Assembly (NCBI GenBank): GCA_947174725.1
Contig: CAMWKA010000023.1
Coordinates: 1-12,228, forward strand
From: an uncultured Lachnospiraceae bacterium
GTDB taxonomy: Bacteria; Bacillota; Clostridia; Lachnospirales; Lachnospiraceae
Length of the DNA: 12,228 nt
Direction of reading: 5' to 3'
Shown: piece by piece, positions 1 to 6,728 of the stretch
Position numbering within the stretch: position 1 is the stretch's first letter
Layout: each line of letters opens with the position of its first letter
Translations under genes and position numbers: made by a program
Notes under the pieces: model-generated
Told to the model about the DNA's origin: nothing
The model's database searches: none
Seen by the model: the letters and a program-made list of their open reading frames with translations, nothing else

Positions 1-8
1 ACTTATAT

Positions 9-37
9 AGAATATCACTACTAATTCCTATTGTCAA
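9..37 (-). promoter_or_regulatory. Sigma-A type promoter reading out of the left edge
   Basis: On the minus strand a perfect -35 TTGACA (32-37) and a -10 TATTCT (9-14) are separated by exactly 17 bases. The promoter lies downstream of the DUF5711 gene and points out of the window, so it should serve a gene beyond position 1. The spacer contains GGAAT and the -10 region contains ATTC, a short inverted repeat that could be an operator; that is speculation. The rest of 1-115 is AT-rich, with a repeated AATGAAAAAT, and I see no GC-rich terminator hairpin for the preceding gene. Confidence 0.6.
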
Positions 38-115
38 CAATATTTTTCCAATTTTTCATTAATTTTTTCGGGCATATTTTTCATTGATTGAAACCATCAT
101 TTTTAGCTCTTAAAA

Positions 116-1306
116 TTACCGCAACACAATGGTTTGGATCTGATCCGGAAGCACCAGAACATACTTTAACACAGAATTGGTCGGGATCATCAGTAACACC
201 GATTCCTCAAAATCGCCCTGATATTTTATATTCCCATTAATATTGTAGATAATACAAGAAGCTGCATTATAAGCCACAACATAATCATTATTAAAAAAGA
301 TCTCCTGATATTCCATATCAATAGGAAGAGTATTTTTCAAATCACCGGAAGTATTATAGATATCGATCAGATATCTTGACTCAGCAGTTGGATTGAGGTA
401 TGTAAGACCGATGTAATTATCCCCATAATATACGGAACGTATCTCTTCCATAAGAAAGATATCTTTCCGGCTGGTTGGTTTTTGTGATCCTTCATAAAAC
501 ATAATCTTATCGTTTGCCACAGCAAACGCCGTAGAGTCATTCATAAACCCAACCAAGGGAACCATCTCATTTTGATAGTCGTATCCTCCGACAAGATTAT
601 CCGTCTTATTCTGCCCCACCTCGCCAAAATTGTAAAACGCAACTTTTGAAGTCAAGGTGCCGTTGTCCAGATACAAATAGGATACCGCCACCAGCGTACC
701 ATCCGCGGACATCCCTATATCAAGCGGATATCCGCTTTTTGACATCGTTGTGCGGAAAAATCCAATCTCACTCCCGTCATAATAATATAAACTGATAGAG
801 GTAACATCGCCATTGTCCAGCACCGCTGCCACAACGCCATTTCCCGCCACTTCAATATCCCTGATCGGAAGATTCGTCTGGATCGTCCCCAGCTCCCCTG
901 CGCTATTAAATATATAGATCATCCTTCCCACATAATCCGCAACAGCAACATAATCTCCATTGATCCCGATCATCGGGTTCTGCATTTCAAAGGGACAACT
1001 CCATATATCATTACCCTTCTCATCTGTACATCGGATACCATCCGAGCTGTAGGAAAGAAAATGTGTGCCAAAACTTAAAATATGTGAATTGTTTGTCTGT
1101 ATCTTCTCTACCGAAGAGATTACTTCATAGCCGGTATAAGCATAATTGAGATAGCTGGTATAGCACACCAGAATAATTACGGCGATGACTGCAACAGCAA
1201 CAATCATCGCTACAAACTTTCTCATACGCAGTACCATGATCCTTTTTGCTACAGAAGGCCTGTCTTTTTGTCTGGTATCCTTTTCTTGTCTGTTGCCTCT
1301 TGCCAT
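116..1306 (-). CDS. DUF5711 family membrane-anchored propeller-like protein
   Basis: This 396-residue protein has a short basic cytoplasmic tail (residues 1-30, many Arg/Lys), one membrane helix at about 31-50, and a long extracytoplasmic region. That region repeats units of the type hydrophobic strand, Asp-Gly or Asn-Gly turn, strand (for example around GDYVAVADYVGRMIYIF and GNGVVAAVLDNGDVTSI), as in WD40/PQQ-like beta-propellers. I recognise the overall pattern as DUF5711, a family of unknown function common in Lachnospiraceae. There is no lipobox, so anchoring is by the helix. The ATG lies 12 bases after the stop of the upstream LysM gene, and its AGGGAG ribosome binding site overlaps that stop codon (TAGGGAG), which indicates translational coupling. 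The function is unknown; a role in sensing or scaffolding at the cell surface is inference. Confidence 0.8.
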   Translation of the reverse strand: MARGNRQEKDTRQKDRPSVAKRIMVLRMRKFVAMIVAVAVIAVIILVCYTSYLNYAYTGYEVISSVEKIQTNNSHILSFGTHFLSYSSDGIRCTDEKGNDIWSCPFEMQNPMIGINGDYVAVADYVGRMIYIFNSAGELGTIQTNLPIRDIEVAGNGVVAAVLDNGDVTSISLYYYDGSEIGFFRTTMSKSGYPLDIGMSADGTLVAVSYLYLDNGTLTSKVAFYNFGEVGQNKTDNLVGGYDYQNEMVPLVGFMNDSTAFAVANDKIMFYEGSQKPTSRKDIFLMEEIRSVYYGDNYIGLTYLNPTAESRYLIDIYNTSGDLKNTLPIDMEYQEIFFNNDYVVAYNAASCIIYNINGNIKYQGDFEESVLLMIPTNSVLKYVLVLPDQIQTIVLR

Positions 1307-1318
1307 GTAAGATTCTCC

Positions 1319-2641
1319 CTATGGCAGCACGATCGTCTGCCCGTAAAATATACTATCCTGATCCTCTATATGATTGTACTCGCAAATCAATGAAACTTTC
1401 CCGATCGTACCATAATAACGTCTGCTGATCTCACACAAGGTATCGCCCTTTTCAATCACATATTCTACCGGGGTATGCTGCGTAACAGCTTCTCCTGATG
1501 TTTCTATCCCAACATCCGGATCCTCCTGTCCGCCTGATACCGTCGTTTGCACTGTTGTCTGATCATTTGATAGATCGCCGGAATCTTCTGTTCCACCTGC
1601 TTCCGGATCAGTTTCTGCCTGCTGATCCTGCTCTGACAGACCATTCTCTCCACCAGATGCCGTACCCATCGCATCCGCAACTGTATTCTGCCCAGACATC
1701 TCTGCTGCGCCCTCCGAAGTTTCATCCACACGGACCGACAACCCGCTGGTGGGATATCCCGAATCATCCGGCGAATTCTGATCTGTAAGGGAATTCTGAA
1801 GGGTCAATTGGTCCTGACTTGCTGAAGAAGTCTGACTTTGCATCTGCGCAGTCGTTCTATCATCTCTGCCGGACATATTATAATGATTCATCACAATAAT
1901 ACCGATCGCGCTGACTGCGATCAATCCTAAGAGTCCACTGGCAGATACCCAGTTGATCGATCTCTCTTGGATCTTGTCTTCCTTCTTATCTTCCATGACC
2001 ATGCGGCATGTTCCCGCTACATAATCAAGGGGTTCCTCGGAAAGACCTGTCTGCGCATTCTCATGCCACTCCACCAGAAACGACTGCATCAGGTCATTTC
2101 GCTCATAATAAATATAATGACCAGACTGCAATACGATACTTTCTTCATTATAGAAGAAATACTCCGCGCCATCCCCTTCCGTATTAAGGTCGATCAGTAC
2201 GGCACCGCTTCCCAAAAGACTGCCCATCTTACTTTTTCTAATCCACGCATCCGGTATCCTGACACTGTCTTTATGTATCACCGCAACCCCTACCGGAGCA
2301 AGTTCGGAAAAATATTTTTCTTCATTTTCCGAAAATGTAGAAAGCATATTTTCCGTCGGTCCATGCTCAATCACATCACCCGGTCCGGTCTGCAGAGCGG
2401 GCTTGTCTTCTTCAAATACGGCCGCAGAAATAAAGACATACTTTTCATCTTTTTGAAATACGGTTTTTCCATATAACGCAGCTGCCCCAAACTGAAGCTT
2501 TTCCTTTCTCGCCATCTGCTCCAGATATGTAACAACATAATCCTCTATATAGATCACCGATTTCTTATCAATAGTACCGATCTGCCTGACATTTTTGGGC
2601 AGCTTTATCTGTACAATATCCTCCTGCAATGTCTGTTCCAC
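1319..2641 (-). CDS. Single-pass membrane protein with extracytoplasmic LysM domain and cytoplasmic N-domain
   Basis: The protein has 440 residues and starts at GTG; a strong site (AAAGGCGGGG) sits 5 bases upstream and no better ATG is visible. Its parts in order are: a folded soluble domain at about 25-195 with no signal peptide; a charged stretch at about 217-229; one membrane helix at about 231-251; a low-complexity linker rich in Ser, Thr, Gln, Asp and Gly at about 255-390; and a C-terminal LysM domain at about 392-439 (YVIEKGDTLCEISRRYYG and a terminal YGQTIVLP). LysM domains bind N-acetylglucosamine in peptidoglycan or chitin. By topology the N-domain is cytoplasmic, the linker spans the wall, and LysM holds the wall. 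The N-domain resembles an MPN/JAB fold in hydrophobic pattern but lacks the metal-binding JAMM residues (inference, see findings). It is coupled to the DUF5711 gene downstream. The precise function is unknown. Confidence 0.8.
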   Translation of the reverse strand: MEQTLQEDIVQIKLPKNVRQIGTIDKKSVIYIEDYVVTYLEQMARKEKLQFGAAALYGKTVFQKDEKYVFISAAVFEEDKPALQTGPGDVIEHGPTENMLSTFSENEEKYFSELAPVGVAVIHKDSVRIPDAWIRKSKMGSLLGSGAVLIDLNTEGDGAEYFFYNEESIVLQSGHYIYYERNDLMQSFLVEWHENAQTGLSEEPLDYVAGTCRMVMEDKKEDKIQERSINWVSASGLLGLIAVSAIGIIVMNHYNMSGRDDRTTAQMQSQTSSASQDQLTLQNSLTDQNSPDDSGYPTSGLSVRVDETSEGAAEMSGQNTVADAMGTASGGENGLSEQDQQAETDPEAGGTEDSGDLSNDQTTVQTTVSGGQEDPDVGIETSGEAVTQHTPVEYVIEKGDTLCEISRRYYGTIGKVSLICEYNHIEDQDSIFYGQTIVLP

Positions 2642-2704
2642 AAAATCCCCGCCTTTCTGCTCGTCCGAATGATTCAGCAGTTCTCATCACTGAACTTTTG
2701 CTTC

Positions 2705-2746
2705 AATATAGCACAGGCGAGGAACACAATTTGTCAAATTATATCA
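2705..2746 (-). promoter_or_regulatory. Candidate promoter for the LysM-DUF5711 pair
   Basis: The 128-base gap between galM and the LysM gene contains, on the minus strand, an extended -10 TGATATAAT (2738-2746), then TTGACA (2732-2737) and TGCTATATT (-10-like TATATT at 2705-2710). TTGACA and TATATT are 21 bases apart, longer than the usual 16-18, so the extended -10 alone may be the working element. Either would give the LysM-DUF5711 pair its own transcript starting about 60-100 bases before the GTG. No U-tract terminator for galM is evident in the same gap. Confidence 0.35.
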
Positions 2747-2769
2747 ATGAAGTAATGTTATTTTTCGCA

Positions 2770-3819
2770 TCACCACAAAAATTTATAGATTGTGGTGCTG
2801 TCATAGTCCTTATCAGGACCGCAGAGCGGCTGAACAAAGTTCTTCTCCGCAGCACAGTTCGGAAAATATTGTGTTTCCAGACAAAAGCCCTTGCGTTTCA
2901 TATTGCGGAATCCCTCTTTTCCAATATTGGATCCGATGAAGTTGCCCGAATAAAACTGTACGCCCGGAAGATCCGTATAGACCTCCATGGTACGCCCTGA
3001 TTTAGCATCGCGTGCGCAGGCAATCAATTTCACTTTGCCGTTCCAGTCATCCACGACCCAATTATGATCGTATCCGCCGCAGATCTTCATCTGCTTATAT
3101 ACCTTCTTCTCAATATCCTTACCAATCGCTTTCTCCTTTGTGAAATCCAGCGGCGTTCCTTTTACCGGCAGTATCTCACCGGTAGGAATCGCAAGCGGAT
3201 CCACCGGAGTAAAAGAAGATGCATGAATCGTTAATTTAGTAGCCTCTATACTGTTGCTCTTAGGTCCGGACAGATTGAAATAAGAATGATTGGTCATATT
3301 AACGACCGTATCTTTATCGCTTTCAGCATGATATGTAATCTTAAGTTCATTTTTATCTGTAAGCGCGTAAGTAACACTGACCGTCATATTGCCGGGATGA
3401 CCCATTTCACCATGCTTTTTCTTTAAGGTCATGGTCACGCTGTTCTTTCCCGGCTCAGCATCCCATAATCTCTTGTGAAAACCATTCTTAAGATCCGTGT
3501 GCAGATTGTTGACTTTACGGTCATTGACCGCAAGCTGATACTTTTTGTTATGTACGGAAAATTTTCCTTCTTTTGTACGGTTGGCAATGGGTCCGATCGT
3601 GGAGCCGAAGCAGCTTCCATTGGTGAAATACATCCACAGCTTATCGTAACCAAGCACAACATCCTCGGCCTTTCCCTTTTCATTCGGAACATAAAGATTT
3701 TTTAAGATCGCGCCAAACGTAATCACTTTGGCGATCATACCGTTTTTATTCTCTATGATATAGCAGTCTACTTCTTTTCCATCCCTTGTCTTACCAAACA
3801 CTTCTTTTTTTACTGACAT
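2770..3819 (-). CDS. galM: Aldose 1-epimerase (mutarotase)
   Basis: GalM interconverts the alpha and beta anomers of aldoses such as galactose and glucose, feeding the Leloir pathway; it acts in the cytoplasm. The 349-residue length is normal for the family. Family landmarks are visible: the early GATLxxLxxP-like segment here reads FGAILKNLYVPN (35-46), GPIANR at 76-81, NNLHTD with a catalytic His at 107, NHSYFNL with a second His at 178, GYDHNWV with the substrate-binding Asp at 251, and LETQYFP with the general-base Glu at 315. No signal peptide is present. The start is supported by an AAGGAGGAAG site just upstream of the ATG. No other galactose genes are seen nearby, so its substrate is not indicated by context. 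The upstream gap carries a long hairpin. Confidence 0.93.
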   Translation of the reverse strand: MSVKKEVFGKTRDGKEVDCYIIENKNGMIAKVITFGAILKNLYVPNEKGKAEDVVLGYDKLWMYFTNGSCFGSTIGPIANRTKEGKFSVHNKKYQLAVNDRKVNNLHTDLKNGFHKRLWDAEPGKNSVTMTLKKKHGEMGHPGNMTVSVTYALTDKNELKITYHAESDKDTVVNMTNHSYFNLSGPKSNSIEATKLTIHASSFTPVDPLAIPTGEILPVKGTPLDFTKEKAIGKDIEKKVYKQMKICGGYDHNWVVDDWNGKVKLIACARDAKSGRTMEVYTDLPGVQFYSGNFIGSNIGKEGFRNMKRKGFCLETQYFPNCAAEKNFVQPLCGPDKDYDSTTIYKFLW

Positions 3820-3852
3820 GATACTTCCTCCTTATCTCTATTGATACCTTTC

Positions 3853-3922
3853 GTTGTGCAATATAGACATATCATCGCAGGGCACGCTTTCGCTGCGTAT
3901 GATATAATCTATATTACACAAC
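3853..3922 (-). repeat. 70-base imperfect palindrome in the galM leader
   Basis: The outer arms begin GTTGTG(T/C)AATATAGA and continue through ATATCAT, then an inner CGCAG/CTGCG stem, giving about 28 paired positions with two one-base bulges and one A/A mismatch. On the minus strand the apex includes GCGAAAGC, a possible GAAA tetraloop closed by GC. Two arm differences are U-G wobbles when read as minus-strand RNA but A-C mismatches on the plus strand, which favours a minus-strand RNA role. It ends about 33 bases before the galM ATG. No U-run follows on the minus strand, so it is not a classical terminator for recR. It could be a leader structure or a MITE-like repeat. Confidence 0.7.
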
Positions 3923-3995
3923 TGTTTTTTAATCCGTCGTTTCGCAAATGCCTATCTATTAATACATCTTAGTGCAGCATCCTTCATAATTACCC

Positions 3996-4592
3996 CTAAA
4001 GTTCCGTCCTTCCTTCCAAAGCACGAAGCAGCGTCACTTCATCAATATACTCCAAGTCGCCGCCCACCGGTACTCCGGTTGCAATACGGGTCACTTTGAT
4101 GCCGGCAGGTTTGATCAGCTTGCTGATGTACATAGCTGTCGTTTCCCCCTCCAGACTGGCATTGGTCGCCACAATGACTTCATCAACATCCCCCTTAAGA
4201 CGTTCGATCAGCTCCTTGAGCTTGATATCGGAAGGTCCGATACCATTCATCGGAGAGATCGCCCCATGCAGAACATGATAAACACCATCATACTTCTGGG
4301 TTTTTTCATAGGCGATCAGATCCCTTGGATTCTCCACCACCATAATCAGTTTATGATTACGTTTTTGGTTGGCGCACACAGGACAAAGCTCCTGATCTGT
4401 CAAAGTATAACATTCTTTGCAGTACTTTGCCGTCTCCTTTGCCGTGATGATCGCGTCCGACAATCTTTTTACCCGGTCATGGGGAAGATTGATAATATGA
4501 AACGCCATCCGCTGCGCGGATTTACTGCCAATCCCCGGAAGCGCCGCCAGCTCCTCTATCAGTTTGTTAATATCGCCGCTGTAAAAGTCCAT
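3996..4592 (-). CDS. recR: Recombination mediator RecR
   Basis: RecR works with RecO (and RecF) to load RecA on SSB-coated gapped DNA in recombinational repair. The 198-residue length is typical. Visible domains are: helix-hairpin-helix at about 18-30 ([14 protein letters not shown]); a four-cysteine zinc finger with C58, C61, C70 and C73; a Toprim domain at about 81-175 (VVENPRDL, with the acidic stretch around [12 protein letters not shown]); and the C-terminal Walker-B-like segment [14 protein letters not shown]. The ATG overlaps the ybaB stop by one base (TAATG), so the two are translationally coupled. The order dnaX-ybaB-recR is the conserved bacterial cluster. Confidence 0.97.
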   Translation of the reverse strand: MDFYSGDINKLIEELAALPGIGSKSAQRMAFHIINLPHDRVKRLSDAIITAKETAKYCKECYTLTDQELCPVCANQKRNHKLIMVVENPRDLIAYEKTQKYDGVYHVLHGAISPMNGIGPSDIKLKELIERLKGDVDEVIVATNASLEGETTAMYISKLIKPAGIKVTRIATGVPVGGDLEYIDEVTLLRALEGRTEL

Positions 4593-4942
4593 TAGAAAGG
4601 TAGACCTCCCAGATTCATCCCTCCGGTCATTTTGCTCATCATCTCATTGTTGGCATCCTCAGCCTGCTTTAACGCCTCATTCACTGCCGCCAGAATCATA
4701 TCCTGCAGTGTTTCGATATCCTCCGGATCTACAGCTTCTTCCGAAAGCACAACCTTTGTAACTTCCTTAGCGCCCGTCACTGTTACCTCCACTGCGCCGC
4801 CACCGACTTTGGCCGTAAATTCCTTCGTTTGCAGTTCCTTCTGATTCTCCTCCATCTGACGCTGCATTCTCTGTGCCTGTTTCATCAGATTGTTCATGTT
4901 GCCCGGCATACCGCCGCCGGGAAATCCGCCTCTTTTTGCCAT
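4592..4942 (-). CDS. ybaB: YbaB/EbfC family nucleoid-associated DNA-binding protein
   Basis: This small protein of 116 residues forms a dimer that binds DNA and is associated with the nucleoid. It has a Gly/Met-rich N-terminus, then [21 protein letters not shown], the long first helix of the family, followed by the beta-hairpin region [19 protein letters not shown] and the helix with [21 protein letters not shown], all characteristic of YbaB/EbfC. The C-terminus is Gly/Met-rich ([15 protein letters not shown]). The AAAAGGAG ribosome site is 9 bases before the ATG. It lies 40 bases after the dnaX stop and overlaps recR by one base, so it is part of the dnaX operon. Confidence 0.96.
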   Translation of the reverse strand: MAKRGGFPGGGMPGNMNNLMKQAQRMQRQMEENQKELQTKEFTAKVGGGAVEVTVTGAKEVTKVVLSEEAVDPEDIETLQDMILAAVNEALKQAEDANNEMMSKMTGGMNLGGLPF

Positions 4943-4982
4943 AATGTTTACTTCTCCTTTTTATAGATACATATTTTAATTC

Positions 4983-6554
4983 TTATTCCGTCTCGATCTC
5001 CATATTGATCAGCTTTCTCAAGTCCGCATATGTATCGCCAAATTCCTGCGACTTATCATATTCCCTGATCTCCACATTGATCTCTTTACCAGCATAATCA
5101 GCCAGAAGCTGCTCTATTTCCTTGATTCTATTTTCCTGTTTCAACTGACTGACGATCATCATCTCATCAAAGCAGAGAAGCAGCTGTCCCTCTGCTCCCA
5201 AAGACAGTTTCGCGTTGTTTAACAGACTTCTGGTAAGATGCTCTGTCATCCCTACGATGGTGGGCCATTCTCTGACAATCTTTTGGATATCCTCAGGGAC
5301 TGCCTTAGGAAGGACCTTTGGCGCGTTTGGCCGTTCAAAACGTTGCACGTTTACACGCTTCACGTCTTCGCTTGCCACTGTATGAACCGTAACGCCTTCC
5401 TCTACTTTCTTCTCCAATGTACGGATGCGTTCCATTACGGAATCATCATCCCTATCCATCTGCGGACGGCAGAGACGAATCAATGCCATCTCGATCAGAA
5501 TACGTTTCTGCGTTGCGTATCTGAGCCGGTTTGACAGTTCAGAAAAGACTTCAATATAGCGGAATATCTGCGTAAGTTCCAGCATGTTCGCTTCTTCCAT
5601 CAAACGCTTTAAATGCTCTGTGGAAACATCCAGGATATCTTCCGAGCCTTCCCCATCGGAGCATTTGATCAGCATAAGATTACGGAGATACCATGTAAAA
5701 TCTGTCACAAACTGCCCAAGTTCACGTCCCTGCATCGTAATCTGCTCCAATTGTTCAATGCAGCCAAGAATATCGTCCTGCACGATTGTTCGCAGCAGCA
5801 TACTGAAAACTTCCGTATCGGTAGCGCCCAGCACATCCAGTACCATATCATAAGTGAGTTCTTTTCCATAATGAAACGCAATACATTGATCCAGCAGGCT
5901 GAGCGCGTCACGCATGGAACCGTCCGCCGCCTTGGCAACATATTTCAGCGCACGCTCTTCTACGGGAGTCTCCTCAATCATCATCAATTCGCGCATCCGT
6001 TCCGCGATCGTATCAATGGATATCCTTTTAAAATCATATCGCTGGCATCTTGATAAGATGGTAACCGGGATCTTATGCATTTCCGTCGTTGCAAGTATAA
6101 AGATCACATAAGCAGGCGGTTCCTCCAATGTCTTCAGCAGAGCATTGAAAGCGCCTCCTGAAAGCATATGAACTTCATCAATGATATAAACCTTATATTT
6201 GGCATCTACCGGCGGATATGACACCTCTTCTATAATTTCGCGGATACTGTCAACACCATTGTTAGAGGCCGCGTCGATCTCTATCACATTCATGCTGTTG
6301 CCCGCCGTGATCGCCTGACAGGACGGACACTCACCGCAGGGATTGCCTTCCTTGGGATTCTGACAGTTCACCGTTTTCGCCATGATCTTGGCAACCGTCG
6401 TTTTTCCTGTCCCTCTTGTTCCAATAAACAAGTAAGCATGACCTACCCTGCCGGTGATGACCTGATTTTTCAGCGTAGTTACAATATGTTCCTGCCCCCT
6501 GACGTCTTCAAAAACAGTGGGGCGGAATTTTCTATATAAAGCCGTATAGGACAT
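4983..6554 (-). CDS. dnaX: DNA polymerase III subunit gamma/tau
   Basis: DnaX is the ATPase of the clamp loader that opens and loads the beta clamp and ties the replicase together. The conserved start MSYTALYRKFRP is present, with an in-frame TGA two codons upstream of the ATG, which fixes the start. Walker A GTRGTGKT is at 45-52; a zinc module has C64, C73, C76 and C79; Walker B IIDEVH is at 124-129; sensor 1 ILATTE is at 153-158; and SRCQRYDF (168-175) carries the arginine finger region. The C-terminal third (from about 370) is less conserved, as usual for tau. The length of 523 is within the range for Firmicutes. The ribosome site is weak: GGAAG lies about 13 bases upstream. I saw no obvious A-rich slippage site for a gamma form. 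It heads dnaX-ybaB-recR. Confidence 0.97.
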   Translation of the reverse strand: MSYTALYRKFRPTVFEDVRGQEHIVTTLKNQVITGRVGHAYLFIGTRGTGKTTVAKIMAKTVNCQNPKEGNPCGECPSCQAITAGNSMNVIEIDAASNNGVDSIREIIEEVSYPPVDAKYKVYIIDEVHMLSGGAFNALLKTLEEPPAYVIFILATTEMHKIPVTILSRCQRYDFKRISIDTIAERMRELMMIEETPVEERALKYVAKAADGSMRDALSLLDQCIAFHYGKELTYDMVLDVLGATDTEVFSMLLRTIVQDDILGCIEQLEQITMQGRELGQFVTDFTWYLRNLMLIKCSDGEGSEDILDVSTEHLKRLMEEANMLELTQIFRYIEVFSELSNRLRYATQKRILIEMALIRLCRPQMDRDDDSVMERIRTLEKKVEEGVTVHTVASEDVKRVNVQRFERPNAPKVLPKAVPEDIQKIVREWPTIVGMTEHLTRSLLNNAKLSLGAEGQLLLCFDEMMIVSQLKQENRIKEIEQLLADYAGKEINVEIREYDKSQEFGDTYADLRKLINMEIETE

Positions 6555-6580
6555 AATTCATACCAATCTTCCATATCAGA

Positions 6581-6728
6581 GCAGTTTTACTGCGATGACA
6601 CGCGATGAGAAATCCGCGTAGGCGGTTTCTCATCTGCGATCATATTGAAAAATAAGATATCAATCTTATTTTTCAATCTATCTTCCATGTCGCAGCACTG
6701 CTGCCACTCATTTCGATTTTTCAATCTA
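6581..6728 (-). repeat. Cluster of four inverted repeats and a 13-base direct repeat between pfkA and dnaX
   Basis: The gap holds four hairpin-forming units: 6581-6593 (5-base stem, 3-base loop); 6601-6638 (CGCG-ATGAGAAA-CCGC arms with two single-base bulges and loop GTAG); 6644-6677 (perfect 15-base AT-rich stem with a 4-base loop); and 6692-6704 (GCAGCA palindrome). In addition TAGATTGAAAAAT occurs twice in direct orientation on the minus strand (6716-6728 and 6668-6680), the first copy containing the pfkA stop codon. The 15-base stem ends in the same ATTGAAAAAT word. No stem is followed by a clean U-run, so I do not call an intrinsic terminator. This may be an intergenic repeat element or a structured dnaX leader. 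Confidence 0.7.

Noticed and set aside
1967..2476. A 169-codon plus-strand frame inside the LysM gene
   Set aside because: No motif and no upstream signal; the opposite frame has a membrane helix and a LysM domain.
3853..3930. The galM palindrome plus TGTTTTTT as a terminator
   Set aside because: The T-run follows only on the plus strand, where there is no gene upstream to terminate, and the wobble pattern favours the minus strand.
5613..6053. A 146-codon plus-strand frame inside dnaX
   Set aside because: It is a shadow of dnaX, with no ribosome site or domain, while the opposite strand encodes the conserved clamp-loader protein.
6644..6677. Perfect 15-base stem as an intrinsic terminator of pfkA
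   Set aside because: The stem is almost all A/T and is followed on the minus strand by ATGATCGC, not a U-run.
6555..6725. SRP (4.5S/scRNA) gene upstream of dnaX
   Set aside because: The conserved apical GGAAGGxAGCAGCC-type motif is absent; only a short GGCAGCAG word occurs, within a small palindrome.
3853..6728. CRISPR array suggested by repeated short words
   Set aside because: The repeats are few, differ between sites and lack regular spacing or spacers.
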